From Mortierella sp. BCC40632 (taxonomy: Eukaryota > Mortierellomycota > Mortierellomycetes > Mortierellales > Mortierellaceae), in assembly GCA_011634665.1 (NCBI GenBank), contig WAEK01000003.1, forward strand, positions 3,359,501-3,423,500: a DNA stretch of 64,000 nucleotides, read 5' to 3'. The notes under the pieces were generated by a model, which was not told the origin of the DNA, did not search any database, and saw only the letters and a program-made list of their open reading frames with translations. Below, in pieces: positions 1-11,565 of this stretch. The translations under genes and the position numbers were made by a program. Each line of letters starts with the position of its first letter. The first letter of the stretch is position 1.

Positions 1-1753
1 CGCTGTTGCCAGAGTACTCAAACATGTACGAGAACACACCAGGGACAAGGGATGTGCCCAAACCCAAGGCCAAGGCGGCCGAGACGATAAACCGTTCGCG
101 GCGGGTCCATTCCATAAAAGCGAGAATACGCATTCCTGACACCACCACACTTGCAAACAGGAACGACACCATTCCGCCGAGGACTGCGTCAGGTACCATC
201 AGGAAGATGGCACCAAATTTGGAAAAGATGCCCATCAGGATCAGGAAACCACAGCACACATAGCCGGCCATGGTGTTGGCACAGCGTGTGAGCGAGATGA
301 TGCCATTGTTCTGAGCGTAGCAACTCATGGGAGAGTTGGTCATCAACGTTGCCAAGAGACCAGAAAGTCCATCGGCCAGAATACCGCCCTGAAGACGCGA
401 CTCGAATACTGGACCTTCGACAGAAAGGCGTGAGACTTCACTCGAGGCCGTGATATCGCCAATGGACTCGACAAGAGCCAGAGTATACGATATTAACACC
501 GGTATGACGGCCGGTGCGAAGATGGAGAGCTTGTAGGTCTTGACCCAAAGGAACGTGACGGCAGGGGCAGAGTCAACCGACTCTGAACTTGTGTATCCAC
601 GAGCAATGGCAACAATCATTCCGATCAAGAACCCGATGACGACCTGGGCGTTCTTCATGAAGGGAGAGCCAAAGAACTCGATAAACAGGATGACAGAAAA
701 GACGAGGAATCCTAGGCCAATCCATTGGGCGCTGCCCCAAGGTGCTGCATTAGGTGCTCCAACGATTGGACAGTCCACAAAGAGGCCTGAGGTTGGGCGA
801 GCTTGACAAGGACCTGCACCACCAGCCCACTGCTTCATTCCGGAGATTAGAAGGTTGACTCCAATCAACATGACAGTAGTGCCTGTTACAATTGGAGGGA
901 AGATCTTCCTAAGAACGCGAGGTGGGAGGAGTGAAAGAAGCATAGGCCAAAGACTGCAGACCATGCAGGTACCAATGATCGCACCCCAGGCATCTGAGCA
1001 GGATTCATAAATCGTGGTTCCCGAGGCATCCACGTGAGACTTGCAGAACCCAGTCTGGTACATGTTCGCAATCGAGCTTTGAATAACGGGCAAGTGATTA
1101 AAGCTTGTGCCGATGACCGAGAGCAAACCCGTACCAATAAAATAGCGAGTCTTACCGATCCTAAACCGAGTAATCTGGATCATGGAGAGGAGGCCTGAGG
1201 TAATCAACGAGACGGAAATCATCTGGGCACGGTCTGCGGATGAGAAGTTGAGACCACTCTCACCACTTCCAGAGACAATAATCGCAGGGGTCACCACACC
1301 TGCAATCATGGCCAAGGAGTGTTGAAAGCCTAGTGTGCGAAACAAATGACAGGATTGGGTTAGCAAGTTGAATTTACCAGCAATTATTTGTATGTTTGTG
1401 GCCTTTCTCCTTGCGCCTTTGCGCGTCCACAAGATTTACCCGAAGAATAACAACATCAAGAACTTACCCATGATAATGGCAAGGAAGAGTGGAAGTCTGT
1501 CTTTGAGACCAAAGAAAGGAGGAAGACTTGGTGGGGTCAGGCCAGGCAGTGTTGGCATACAAAGAAATCCGTAGTCATAGTCACCCAACCAGCCTGCGCG
1601 GGTGGCAACTGCTTCCTGGATAGTTTTCCATGATGGAAGCTTTCCAGCGCTGAGCGCGAGATCATCCTCATCGCCATTGGAGCGAGAGGTTTGGGGATCG
1701 ACAATATAGACGGGTGCTGGGGCAGGGCCAGGCTCCTGGGTTATTTCTGTCAT
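1..1753 (-). CDS. NCS2-family nucleobase (purine/uric acid-xanthine type) permease, C-terminus cut by window edge
   Basis: Plasma-membrane symporter of the NCS2/NAT family, importing purine-type bases such as xanthine or uric acid with protons. Exon 1 is 1753-1468 and exon 2 runs from 1329 off the left edge; the intron 1467-1330 has a GTAAGT donor and CTAG acceptor. The ATG at 1753 is followed by a cytosolic tail and the segment GWLGDYDYGFLCMPTLPG before TM1, as in UapA-like proteins. The family signature reads QNNGIISLTR (284-313, about residues 435-444); it keeps the Gln, Asn and final Thr-Arg of the substrate-binding loop. About 538 residues are visible; UapA-like proteins have about 570, so only the last few dozen are missing. 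The exact base transported (xanthine/urate versus others) cannot be set from the motif alone. A TATA box lies upstream. Confidence 0.93.
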
Positions 1754-2016
1754 CTCTGACGTGCTAACGCTGCGAGCGCGTTGTCGATGAATATGGGTGT
1801 TTGCACAAAAAAAAAAAAAGTCGGTGATGGAGAAATCGGGTATAGAATGCAGAATAGTAAAACTGCACGAGTGAGAAAGGTCGACAAGGGAGAGACAGTG
1901 GAAAGGTGAGAAGTTGAGGGAGGGGAAGAGGGAGGGAGGATTGAAAAAGATGACAAGGGTAACGAGGTGTGAAAGAGAGAGTCTTTGAGAAGTTCAATGG
2001 TGAGAATGGTGAGAGG

Positions 2017-2024
2017 TATTTATA
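2017..2024 (-). promoter_or_regulatory. TATA box candidate for the permease gene
   Basis: The minus strand reads TATAAATA here, 264 bp upstream of the permease ATG. Two GATA-factor-like sites lie nearby (AGATAG at 2030-2035, TGATAG at 2235-2240). In other fungi purine permeases are under GATA-factor nitrogen control. The role of these sites is inference, since six-base motifs are frequent by chance. Confidence 0.35.
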
Positions 2025-2527
2025 CAAAGAGATAGAGCTTGCAGATTCCCAGTGTGCTTTGGTGTGTGCAACTGTGTATTCGCGGACAAAAAGTCAGGGA
2101 ACTCTTTTAGTCGAGCAGGCTACTCTTCAAGGAAGGGACTGTACTCATGGCCCTTTGTGCGAAGACCTCGTGCTCGAGATCGCTCAACACCCGCTCTTTT
2201 CGAGCTTTCCACTTGACAAGTGGATGAGCAGATGTGATAGTCTAGCTCGAGGAGCCAGTAGGAACAGAGCAGCCGCAGGGTCGAAAATGTGGGGAGTGGA
2301 CACCCTTTCCTATATTAGCATCCAGAAAAATGCGGGGTGAAAGCAAGTCGTCTCTCTCCGGAAGCTGAGGCAAGTTTTTTGGTTCCGTAGGCGAACCTTC
2401 CTTGGAGGCGCAAACTCTGCTCTCCGTGGTTTTTGTCTGTGTCCTCGTGTTCGTTTTCGGAAGCAAACCAAGTCTAATATCTATTTACCCAGCATTAGGC
2501 ATCCAGCCAACATGCATTCTCGGACCC

Positions 2528-2559
<32 letters not shown>

Positions 2560-5419
2560 CCTGATAAAAACAACTGTGGCAATCCTTTAACAATCAGGCA
2601 TCTCTTGTTCGAGAAAGAGCTGCTCAGGCCTCATCTCTTCTTTCCTGATGTCTGCATGTTGTTGACCCAAGTTTGCTGCTCGAATGCTTGGCCCTTCTCG
2701 GGCCACTGGCATTGTGGTAGAGGCATGAGGCGATCCAAGTTGCACAAACTTGTATCGCGAGCTCTCGTTGGCCTGTCTGCCTGTGTGCCGCCTTGGTTCA
2801 GCCACTTCCACTTTCTCGTATCGTGGAAAGCCGCTCACATCTTTAGGCCGCTATTACCCCCTGCCATTTCCTCTAGCGCCAGAATTAGCGGAAACATTGC
2901 AGATCATAGAGAAGCGGAAGGAATAGTATGCATGCGCACCGCGTGTTTTACATTCTCGGCTTGAAACAACCCATGTAAGGTACGGTTCCGCCACTTCTCC
3001 CCAGAAAAGACAGCTTCTTAAGTCTGCCGCTCAGTGACGATCTCCTGTTCGTCACGTTGCGATGCGGAGAAAAAAAGAAAGTCAAAGGAGCTTGTCGGAG
3101 CTCCGAACCTTACCCCACACTTCCCCAGAACTTGTCTTCCGTTCTTTAGCTGGCCTCCGATAAGAGTTCAGGTCAAGGAGAAACAGTGAGAAAAGCGACA
3201 GTGGTCCAAGGCATACGCGAAACCCTGTAGAATCTGTGCGTGTCGCAGAATTTTTTTAATAAATTTGTAGACTCAGATTTGACATAGGATAGATAACTAC
3301 CAAGGTCAATCCGTGGGGCTACTGGGGGAGCTCAATAAACGCAGTTGGTGTGTTATGATAGATAGTAGCAGAGGCTTGAGGCACACAAAGTGGTCAAGAA
3401 CACTGTCCCAGGGCAGCGGCGATGTGTCACAAGAAATGGAGGCGAACGAGTAAAAAAAATAAAAAAGAAATAGGTTCTCCGCATTCTTCCTACACACATG
3501 TCCCCACATACTAAAAAGCTCCAAGTGAAGAGAGCAGAGGGCTAAGGCTGTCTACATCATCTATCCCCAAAGTAGGGTGGCCTTATTACTCTCGAGTTTA
3601 GCGCTGTTCTTAAAAACCTTGCCTATCCCTTTCTATTATTTCCTCTCTTTTCTTGCTCTTTTTTCTATTGCTCGATCCCTCCGTAGGGTATTTGACTATT
3701 CTCATGTAAGGCGACCCTGAGGCATATCTTTATACCTTTGACCCTTGATTGGCCTACGAGTGGAAGCAAACATTAGCCCACATAAACACACATACGCGCC
3801 AAAGCCGCGCCACAAGGTAATGTGCATCAGTGTAGTGGAAAGTGAACAAAATAGTATGTGGAGAAAGATGCGTAAGTGCTGTGTCTTTAAACTCTAGGCT
3901 TTCAGTGTACATCTTGTCTAAGGTGTATCTTAATCCTGTAGTCTTGTGTTAATACTCCCACTCTTTTCGCTCCCACTCACCTTCGAGTCTGCAATGCAAG
4001 GCTGACGTAGTGCTTTTTGAAGGCAGACCTGGCCTTTGTATCATACATCTGCAGCGAGGTTATGCGGAGCAAACATTCAAAGAGGTTCAAAAGCTAAGGA
4101 AAGCGCGATCACTTGTTGAGCAACCCCTTTCTCCAACTCTATCCTCAGGAAGGATGACCTTATACTTCATGCACCTCAGAATGGCATTTGAGGGGAGTCA
4201 CCGTTACGACTCCTCCCTCCCCCAAAGTCAGTTCAATGTGCCAGATGCTCCAAGAGGCGTTGCATCTTGTCCGAGTCAGTTTCCCACCTACCAATGAAAA
4301 GCTTACTAGTGGCAGTGAAAACGAGATGGAAAAGGGACAGCGGGTTTGCGTGGGGCAGACAATGATACACAGCATGTTTGAAACATCCAGGAAAGGAAAG
4401 CCTGTTGACTGGGGCAAACGGAGTTACCGAGACTTATAGGCCAGGAGGAAGGAGGCGGGAGGAGGGGCCAATGCGTCCCTTGCGAGGGACTTTGTTGAGT
4501 GTAGAAGGTATTTCTTCTTATAAAGTAAGACAGATAGCTAGTTGCCAAACTGGCCCTGGGTCCCTTATGGCAACCCCTGACCAGCAGGGCGTCAGACACT
4601 CGCTGGTCCAGACCCACTATTGCGGTTCGTTTACCTAATTGGCCAGTCAATTTTTTTTTTTTTTTTTTTTTTTTGTATTTCTCCTACTCTCCTCTCCTCG
4701 CAGAGGAAGTTGTACTCTTCTCTCACACTTTATTCCCAGACGTCTCTTTCACGAACAGACAGGGGGTCAGGAGCAAAGCAAGGTTGATGTCTTTCTGCTG
4801 TCCAGGTCGAGCAACACGAAGTGACGCGCCAACCCAAAAGAGAGCGGTATATGAATGCTCTCTTTTATAGGCGGGATATATCAGTGTCTGCTAATGGGGT
4901 GTTGGAGAAAGAGAGAGAGAGTGTGTGTTTGCGTGTGTGTGAAGAGTGAGTGGTGAAGCAGAAGCTACGTACGACACTGGATGAGAGCAGAGAAAAAGAG
5001 AGCACAAAGATGCATGTCCATGGAGCATGGAATGGAGGATGCCACAGCAACAACCATTGGGTTGAATGGATTGGGTTGAATGGATTGGATTGTATTTTGG
5101 ACCCTTTTCTTTCACCACAGACTCAGTCAGTCTCTCCTTCTCCCGGCGGGAACACTCCCGCGGGCCGATGGTCCAAGGGCAGGACAGGGCCAAAGGTTTG
5201 TGGCAGAGTTGTAGGCCCGCTCGGGCGATTTGAGAGAGAGGACAGGGCAGTCCTGTGTGAAAAGAAGATTAGGGAAAAGCCCGCAGGGACAAAAGGACCA
5301 CTCCGTCACTCCACTCCCTCACTCTCTTTTTTTTTTTTTTTTTTGCTCTCTTACTCTTTGCTACTTCTTACCGCCACCTGTGCTGCCTCTTCATATCCGC
5401 TTTTTTTTTTCTTTTCTTT

Positions 5420-5452
<33 letters not shown>

Positions 5453-5613
5453 TTTCTTTCGTCTTCTTCCTCCTTAACCCTCTCTACACGACTTTTTTTT
5501 CACGCTTCTCGTCTGCTTCTGGTCCTCCTTCACTTCCTCCTTCCTGCTTTTGTCCAGCAACAGACTTCGCCTTCGCAGGACTTAAGGACTCGAACTCGGT
5601 GTGTGTCGGCATC

Positions 5614-5634
5614 ATGGACGCGATGTGTGAATGA
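5614..5634 (+). promoter_or_regulatory. Short upstream ORF in the putative tricalbin leader
   Basis: A six-codon ATG-to-TGA frame sits 260 bp before the tricalbin start, followed at once by a second out-of-frame ATG with a frame of about 44 codons. If the transcript begins upstream, these could lower translation of the main frame. The transcription start is unknown, so this is a candidate only. Confidence 0.25.
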
Positions 5635-5894
5635 ATGGCGTCGTAGCTCATGCTCATGCTCATCGAAATCACTCCTTGGTAATCTCCACCTTATTAGACC
5701 AATCTTACAAGGAGACTCGCGGCCAAGCAAACACCAAACTTTTACGCCCCAGCATATCAAAGTAAGCGTCGCGTGTAAGGAAAAAAGAGTGCATTGCACA
5801 AAACCCGTGGGACTGGAGCCCTTGCAGTCTGTTGCAAAAAGGCTAACTAGTGCCACGCTCTTCTCTCCTTCTCGTGGACGGGTCTTAGAACAAC

Positions 5895-8800
5895 ATGGAA
5901 ACGACATCAGTGCCGACCACAGCCCAGAACGGCTCTGGCCCACAGGCACCCGCAGCACCCGTGCCAGCACCCGTGCCAGTGCCAGTGCCAGTGCCAGTGC
6001 AAGAGAGTGCCCCTGCCCCGGCCCCAGTCGAAGACTACCAGCCAATGAAGACTCAGATTCCTGGGCATGAGCGCATTGACGAAGTGGTCGGAAAGGCTAT
6101 TGGTGGCACTGTTATCCCCTCCGATATCAAACCCTCCGACATGCCTACGACGGCCAAGATTGATGCCGAAAAGGCAGAGAAACCTGTTGAGCAGCAGTCG
6201 CAGCAACAGACAGAGCTCAAGTCTACGGCAACAGAGAAAAAAGAGGCTGAGAATGGAGCAGCTGGAAAGGAAACTGCAGCAGCAGCACTAAAGAAAAAAC
6301 TTGTTGGTGCCTATCCAGAAGTGACCCGCATTGGCTGGTTGGAAGCTTACAAGCGCACGGATGGTCCACAGAACGAGTTCCGCGACAAGTCTATTTGGAT
6401 GGACGAGTTTGCTAGCAGTGCACTGTATGGAGCCTTTTGGCACAATGCTTCGGCAGTGTTTGTGATTCCTGTTGTTTGCTTTGTCGTCTTTAAGCTTGGT
6501 GGAGGGTTTGTCTCTCTGATTCTGATTATAGCTTTTGGAGGTAGGTCTGGACTGGTATATGCATTACGTGAGGCCCTCGCTATGGACGCAGATCTTGCAG
6601 ATTCATGCGTCAGGGACAGGGGTACACACAGCTGGCTATCGAAGGACAGGAAACGCTTTTTTTTTTCTCACACATTTTTTATGTCCAATTGTGTCACGAA
6701 TAGCCACCTACTACAAAAACTCGATTCGTCGATTCAGGCGCAACGCAAGAGACGATATTACCCGAGAACTTATTCGCAACTCAGTGAGTATATCATTAGC
6801 TGTTTACATTGTGGGCTCAATATTTCAAAAGGAAAAAAAAAAAAAAAAAAAACTCTTTACTTACCGGGCTTTGGGACACCGTTCACTTTTTCTTCTAGTT
6901 GGAGGATGATGCCGAGTCAACGGAATGGATCAACAATTTCATGTCCAAGTTCTGGTTGATTTACGAACCAGTCCTGAGTGCAACGGTTGTACAGGTGGTG
7001 GACGGTATTCTTGTGGATCAGACACCCGCCTTCCTGGACTCGATCCGGTTGACGACCTTCACTCTTGGCACCAAGGCTCCTCGAGTTGAGAGTGTCAAGA
7101 CATACCCAAAGACAGACCCTGACGTCGTGGTATGGCTCCAGCTTCTAAAGAATGCCTAGAAGGTCGCAGTGATTCGGGGAAGGATATATTATCTAATCGG
7201 GCTCTCTCTTTCTCTTTTTTTTCCGGGTACACTAGCTGATGGACTGGAGGGTCGCCTTTACGCCTACTGATACTGAGGACATGACCCCAAGACAGCTGAG
7301 GGCCCAGATCAACCCAAAGATCTGCCTGACCATCCGTGTTGGAAAGGGAATCATTGGTGCTGGCATGCCCATCCTGGTGGAGGACATGTCCTTCAAGGGC
7401 CACATGCGTATCAAGCTCAAGCTGACCTCGAATTTCCCTCACATCAAGACTCTCGATTTCTGCTTCTTGGAGCCTCCCACGATCGACTATGTTTTGAAGC
7501 CTGTCGGAGGCGAAACCTTTGGCATGGATATTGCTCACGTACGTCCGCTGAGATTGTCCTGTATATGTTGAGGCCACACGCGATAAGCAAGGGCCAAGGC
7601 CCGGCTAAAGTTTTAACACCTATGCTGTTTGTCATGACTTCAATTAGATCCCTGGACTGCAATCCTTCATCCGCGACCAGACGCATGCCATCCTCGGCCC
7701 CATGATGTATGATCCCAATGTCTACACACTTGATCTCGAGCAGATGATGACAGGTGGCGCATCCTTGACGGCTGCTGTCGGTGTTGTCCAATTCACCATC
7801 TACGATGCCAAGGATCTCAAGAACTCTGAACTTGTTGGAAACTCGGACCCATATGTCAAGATTCGTCTTGGAAACCGCCCTGACCTTGCTGTTACTGAGG
7901 TTAAGAACGATACGTAAGTGCGCTATTGGAATAACTTGGACAGAAAAAATCTGAGTGAATGCAACGAGACTGTAAAATTGCAACCTCAGACTCAATGAAC
8001 TAACTTTTCGTCTCCTTGTCTTGACACTTCAGTCTCAACCCCGTTTGGAACGAAACGAACATCATTCTCGTCAATAACCTGAACGAGGTTGTCTGCATGG
8101 AGATCATGGACAAGGATAATCTGAGGAAGGATCGCCCATTGGGCCAGGCCAACTTTGACCTCAAGTCGCTCGAAGAGAACCCTATTCAAGATGATGTCTG
8201 GTGCAAGGTCCTTCGTAATGGCAAAGAGCGTGGTGCTGTTCGTATCCGAGCTGCTTACTTCCCTGTTCAGCTGCCTGTGCCAACTGAGGATGGTAGCACA
8301 CCAGTTCCCATCGAGTCCAACTCTGGAATCCTTGCTATCAACCTTGCTCAGGCCAAGGACATTGCTCGCTCTGGAAAGACAAAGTCCCTCTGCCAAGTCT
8401 CGCTCAATGGCCGTATTGTTCACTCTACTAAGAAGATGCTCGGCGCGAACCCTGCTTGGGGTGCGGATGTGGATGTGTTCATTACTGATCTCGCTGGATC
8501 GCAGTTCTTGGTCGAAGTTATCTCGGAGGGTAATGTTATTGGTTCGTACAACGTCTCTGGTTCTCAACTTTTGAAGGATACTACCGACAAGACTGAGTGG
8601 GTCTCGTTGAAGGGATCTGAAGGTACTGGCAAGCTCAAGATGACAGGTATCTGGAAGCCCATCTTGATGGGCGAGGACTTGAACCCAACTGCACACAAGC
8701 CCGCCTTTGGTGTCTTGCGTGTCCAGGTTGTCGCTGGCCGTGATCTGCGAAACGTCGAGATTGGTGGCAGCTCTGATCCTTATGTGGTCATCATTGGTGA

Positions 8801-11141
8801 CAAGGGCGTCAGCCGTGGCCGTACCAAGACGATCGACAGCAATCTCAACCCTGTCTGGGACGAGATCTTTTATGTTCCTGTCAACTCGATAAGACAGGTG
8901 CTCGAGTTTGAGACGTTTGACTTCCAAAAGATTTCCAAGGACAGAACCCTTGGAAAGTCTTCATTCAAGGTCAGCGAAGTCATTGAGGAGCTTCCCGATA
9001 AGGCCGGTTATGTGGCCCGTCAAACCTTTGACCGATGGGAGCCATTGAAGCAGAAGGATGGATCGAACAAAGGCGACCTCCACCTCGTCATCTCCTTCTT
9101 CCCTTCGCTCAAACTTGCTCAGGATGCCACTGAAAAGGAGCGCGCTGATGCCTTGGCTGCCACTGATGCTCAGTCGGCTGTGGCCCCTGTTGCAGCCCCA
9201 TTGCCAGAAGGAACCATCTATGCAAGCCGCGCTCTCGACTACGACTCGGGTATTTTGGTTGCCCACCTGAACAATGCAGAGCTCAGCTGCTCTGGCACCT
9301 ACTGCGAGTTCTATGTCGATAGCGACAATTACCAGTACAAGTCCCAGGTTCAAAAGTCGCGTACCCCCACGTGGAATGAGGTTGCTGACATCTTTGTCAA
9401 GGAGCTTGAGTATGCCAAGTTGACTGTTCTGGTCAAAGAAAAGTCATCCATGGACAAGGATCCTGTCATTGGTACCTTCTCGAGCAACATTCGCTCATTG
9501 TTGGAGACCACTCCTGTCGAGGGTGGATCCTTCGTGGTGCTTGATGGTGCTTCCAAGCGAGGCTCACTCCAGTTGAGATTCGAGTTCTTCCCAGTTTCCA
9601 TCGAGCTTCTCCCCAAGGAGCGCCTTGACAGTAAGTTTTTTTATTTTATTTTTATTTTTATTTTTTACAGAACCCTACCACTCTTTTCTTTTACTAATGA
9701 CAAAAACTTGATTCATTTACTTTTTGAATAGACATGGGTAACATGACTGTTACATTGGTTCGTGCAAGAAACCTTGCCGCTGCTGACCGTGGAGGCTCTA
9801 GTGATCCATATGTTGTGTTCCGTGTTAACGACAAGGAGGTGTTCAAGTCGGAAGTTGTTAAAAAGTCCCTTGATCCCGACTTTAACGAAGTCTTTGTTGC
9901 ACCAATTGTAAGTGAACTATGTTTTATTTAGACGATCAAAATGAATAGTTACTGGAGTGTCCTACACAGACTAACATTATGCTACAATGTATGGATTCAC
10001 ATAGGCATCGCGTGCCGAGGACAGCTTTACATTCGAAGTGTTTGACTGGAACCAGATTTCAGCAGCCAAGTCTCTGGGTGTTGGATCGCTCGATCTTCGT
10101 AATCTGCAGCTTGTTCTTCCCAACGACTTTGAGATCCCTCTCAAGAGCAAGTACAACCAAGGCAATGTCTACCTGCGTGTCAAGTTTGTCCCTGAATTCC
10201 TTTCTTCCAACAAGCGCAAGTCTGGATTCGGTGCTACCTTCATTGGTGGCGGTGTGAACCTTGTCGGCCAGGCCGGTGCTGCAGGCGTTGGTGCCATGGC
10301 AGATGGTGTTGGTGTAATTGGCCGTGGTGCTTTGGATGTTACTGGAGCTGTTGGAAAAGGCGCGTTGGATGTCACTGGAGCCGTTGGCAAGGGAGCGTTG
10401 GATGTTACCGGAGCTGTCGGCAAAGGTGCCTTGAGGGGCGTCGGCGCCGTTGGCAAGGGCGTCTTTGGTGGCCTTGCTGCTGGTGCATCTGCAGTTGGTT
10501 TGAACAGGAGATCCGACAGCGTTTCATCCAAGTCGGCTCCTACGGTTGTTCCCCAACCTGCCCAGGGAGGTTCCATGGAGCAATCGATTGCTGGTATGGG
10601 TCCAGGACAAATTGTAGAGCATGAGGAAGTGCTGGTGATGGATCGCACCATCCCATCATCATCATCCTCGTCATCAATCTCGCGCACACCAACAGTTGTG
10701 AGCAGTGTCCAATCGGGTAGCGTGACCATTAGTGTGATTGAGGCCGACGGATTGATGGGAGTTGACCGTGGGGGCCTGAGCGATCCTTACGTCAAGGTCC
10801 GTGCGGGTGACCAGACGGTTCTGAAGACCAAGGTCAAGAAGGAGACGTTGACCCCCGTCTGGAACGAATCCACAGTTGTCTCTGGAAACACTGGCCAGCC
10901 TCTGCGTGTCTTGTTTTCAGTCAAGGACCATAACAAGATTGGTAGCGATGTTGATCTGGGTGACTGTGAGCTTGACCTTTGGAACTATATTCAGCCAGGT
11001 CAAGGACAGAACCGTGCCGATTTCTGGGCCAGCTTGGCTGGATCGCGTGGTCGATTGAGGTTGGGATTGGAGTTTGCACCAAACTCCAATGGTGCTAGCC
11101 CAGTGGAAAGCAAGCGTGGAGGACTTTTGAGTCGCAAGTGA
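5895..11141 (+). CDS. Tricalbin / extended synaptotagmin: ER-anchored SMP and six-C2 lipid-transfer tether
   Basis: Predicted ER-plasma membrane tether moving glycerolipids. Eight exons: 5895-6540, 6704-6783, 6899-7129, 7236-7538, 7648-7913, 8033-9630, 9732-9907, 10005-11141, all GT-AG, giving 1478 aa. Order: Pro/Ala/Val-rich N-terminus with PV repeats; hydrophobic hairpin about 181-215; motif YYKNSIRRFRRNARDDITRE; SMP domain about 243-445 (WINNFMSKFWLIYEP); then C2 domains at about 456-575, 597-690, 732-850, 913-1010, 1042-1145 and 1339-1430. SDPYV loops in the first, third, fifth and sixth C2 suggest Ca2+ binding; the second and fourth lack it. Yeast Tcb1-3 have fewer C2 domains as I recall. 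The linker before the last C2 holds 11-residue repeats (10260-10490). The start is the first ATG before the hairpin in frame. Family assignment is secure; lipid specificity is unknown. Confidence 0.95.
10260..10490 (+). repeat. Seven tandem 33-bp units encoding 11-residue repeats
   Basis: Three consecutive perfect protein repeats GALDVTGAVGK occupy 10326-10358, 10359-10391 and 10392-10424. A degenerate copy GALRGVGAVGK follows at 10425-10457. Two looser units precede and one follows. The DNA copies differ at synonymous sites, so the peptide looks conserved by selection rather than freshly duplicated. Confidence 0.85.
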
Positions 11142-11565
11142 AAAGGAGTTGCACTGTAATTAGGAACACATGTAAATACAGCAGAGAAAATATGTTATGC
11201 AACCTATGGCAAAGTGTAATTTGTACGTTAGTCCCATGAATGGTTGCCCGCGTGACTGTTTATAGTGTGGAACTGTTGTTAGCATTCTATCCTGGACAAA
11301 GAGAGTTTTCCTTCATTACCAGCTTCATAGACCTTCGCTTCGGCCGTTGCACCATTGGACAATTGACCATCTGGACAGTTTCTGGGGTGGGAGCCAGAGC
11401 CTTTCCAAGCAAGAGCCCCCACTAGCTATTCAGAGGCGGCAAGCAAGGAAAGAGTGTTAAGAGAGCGTGTGTATGTGCGAGCGGGACAAAAGACAGGAAA
11501 GCATTCTCGTGAAAAAAAAAAAAAAAAAAAAGGTCTGCAAGGACTATTAGTTATTTTCTAGCGCA
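11142..11565. other. Short intergenic interval between two co-directional genes
   Basis: It holds the tricalbin 3' end and the promoter of the next gene within 424 bp, with an A-run near 11512-11531. Nothing else is recognisable. Confidence 0.6.

Larger units (their letters stand above)
1754..5894. other. Intergenic region between permease and tricalbin
   Basis: Divergent promoter space. It holds long homopolymers (T30 at 2530-2559, T24 at 4651-4674) and a strongly pyrimidine-rich block at about 5328-5560 on the tricalbin sense strand, probably in that gene's leader. Open frames here are short, cross repeats and have no recognisable product. No RNA gene was seen. Confidence 0.6.

Noticed and set aside
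1969..2340. Plus-strand frame of 123 codons in the permease promoter
   Set aside because: No recognisable domain; it overlaps the permease TATA region on the opposite strand and looks like chance.
7992..8927. Long minus-strand frame opposite tricalbin exon 6
   Set aside because: It is the antisense shadow of GC-rich coding sequence; the plus-strand C2 domains explain the region fully.
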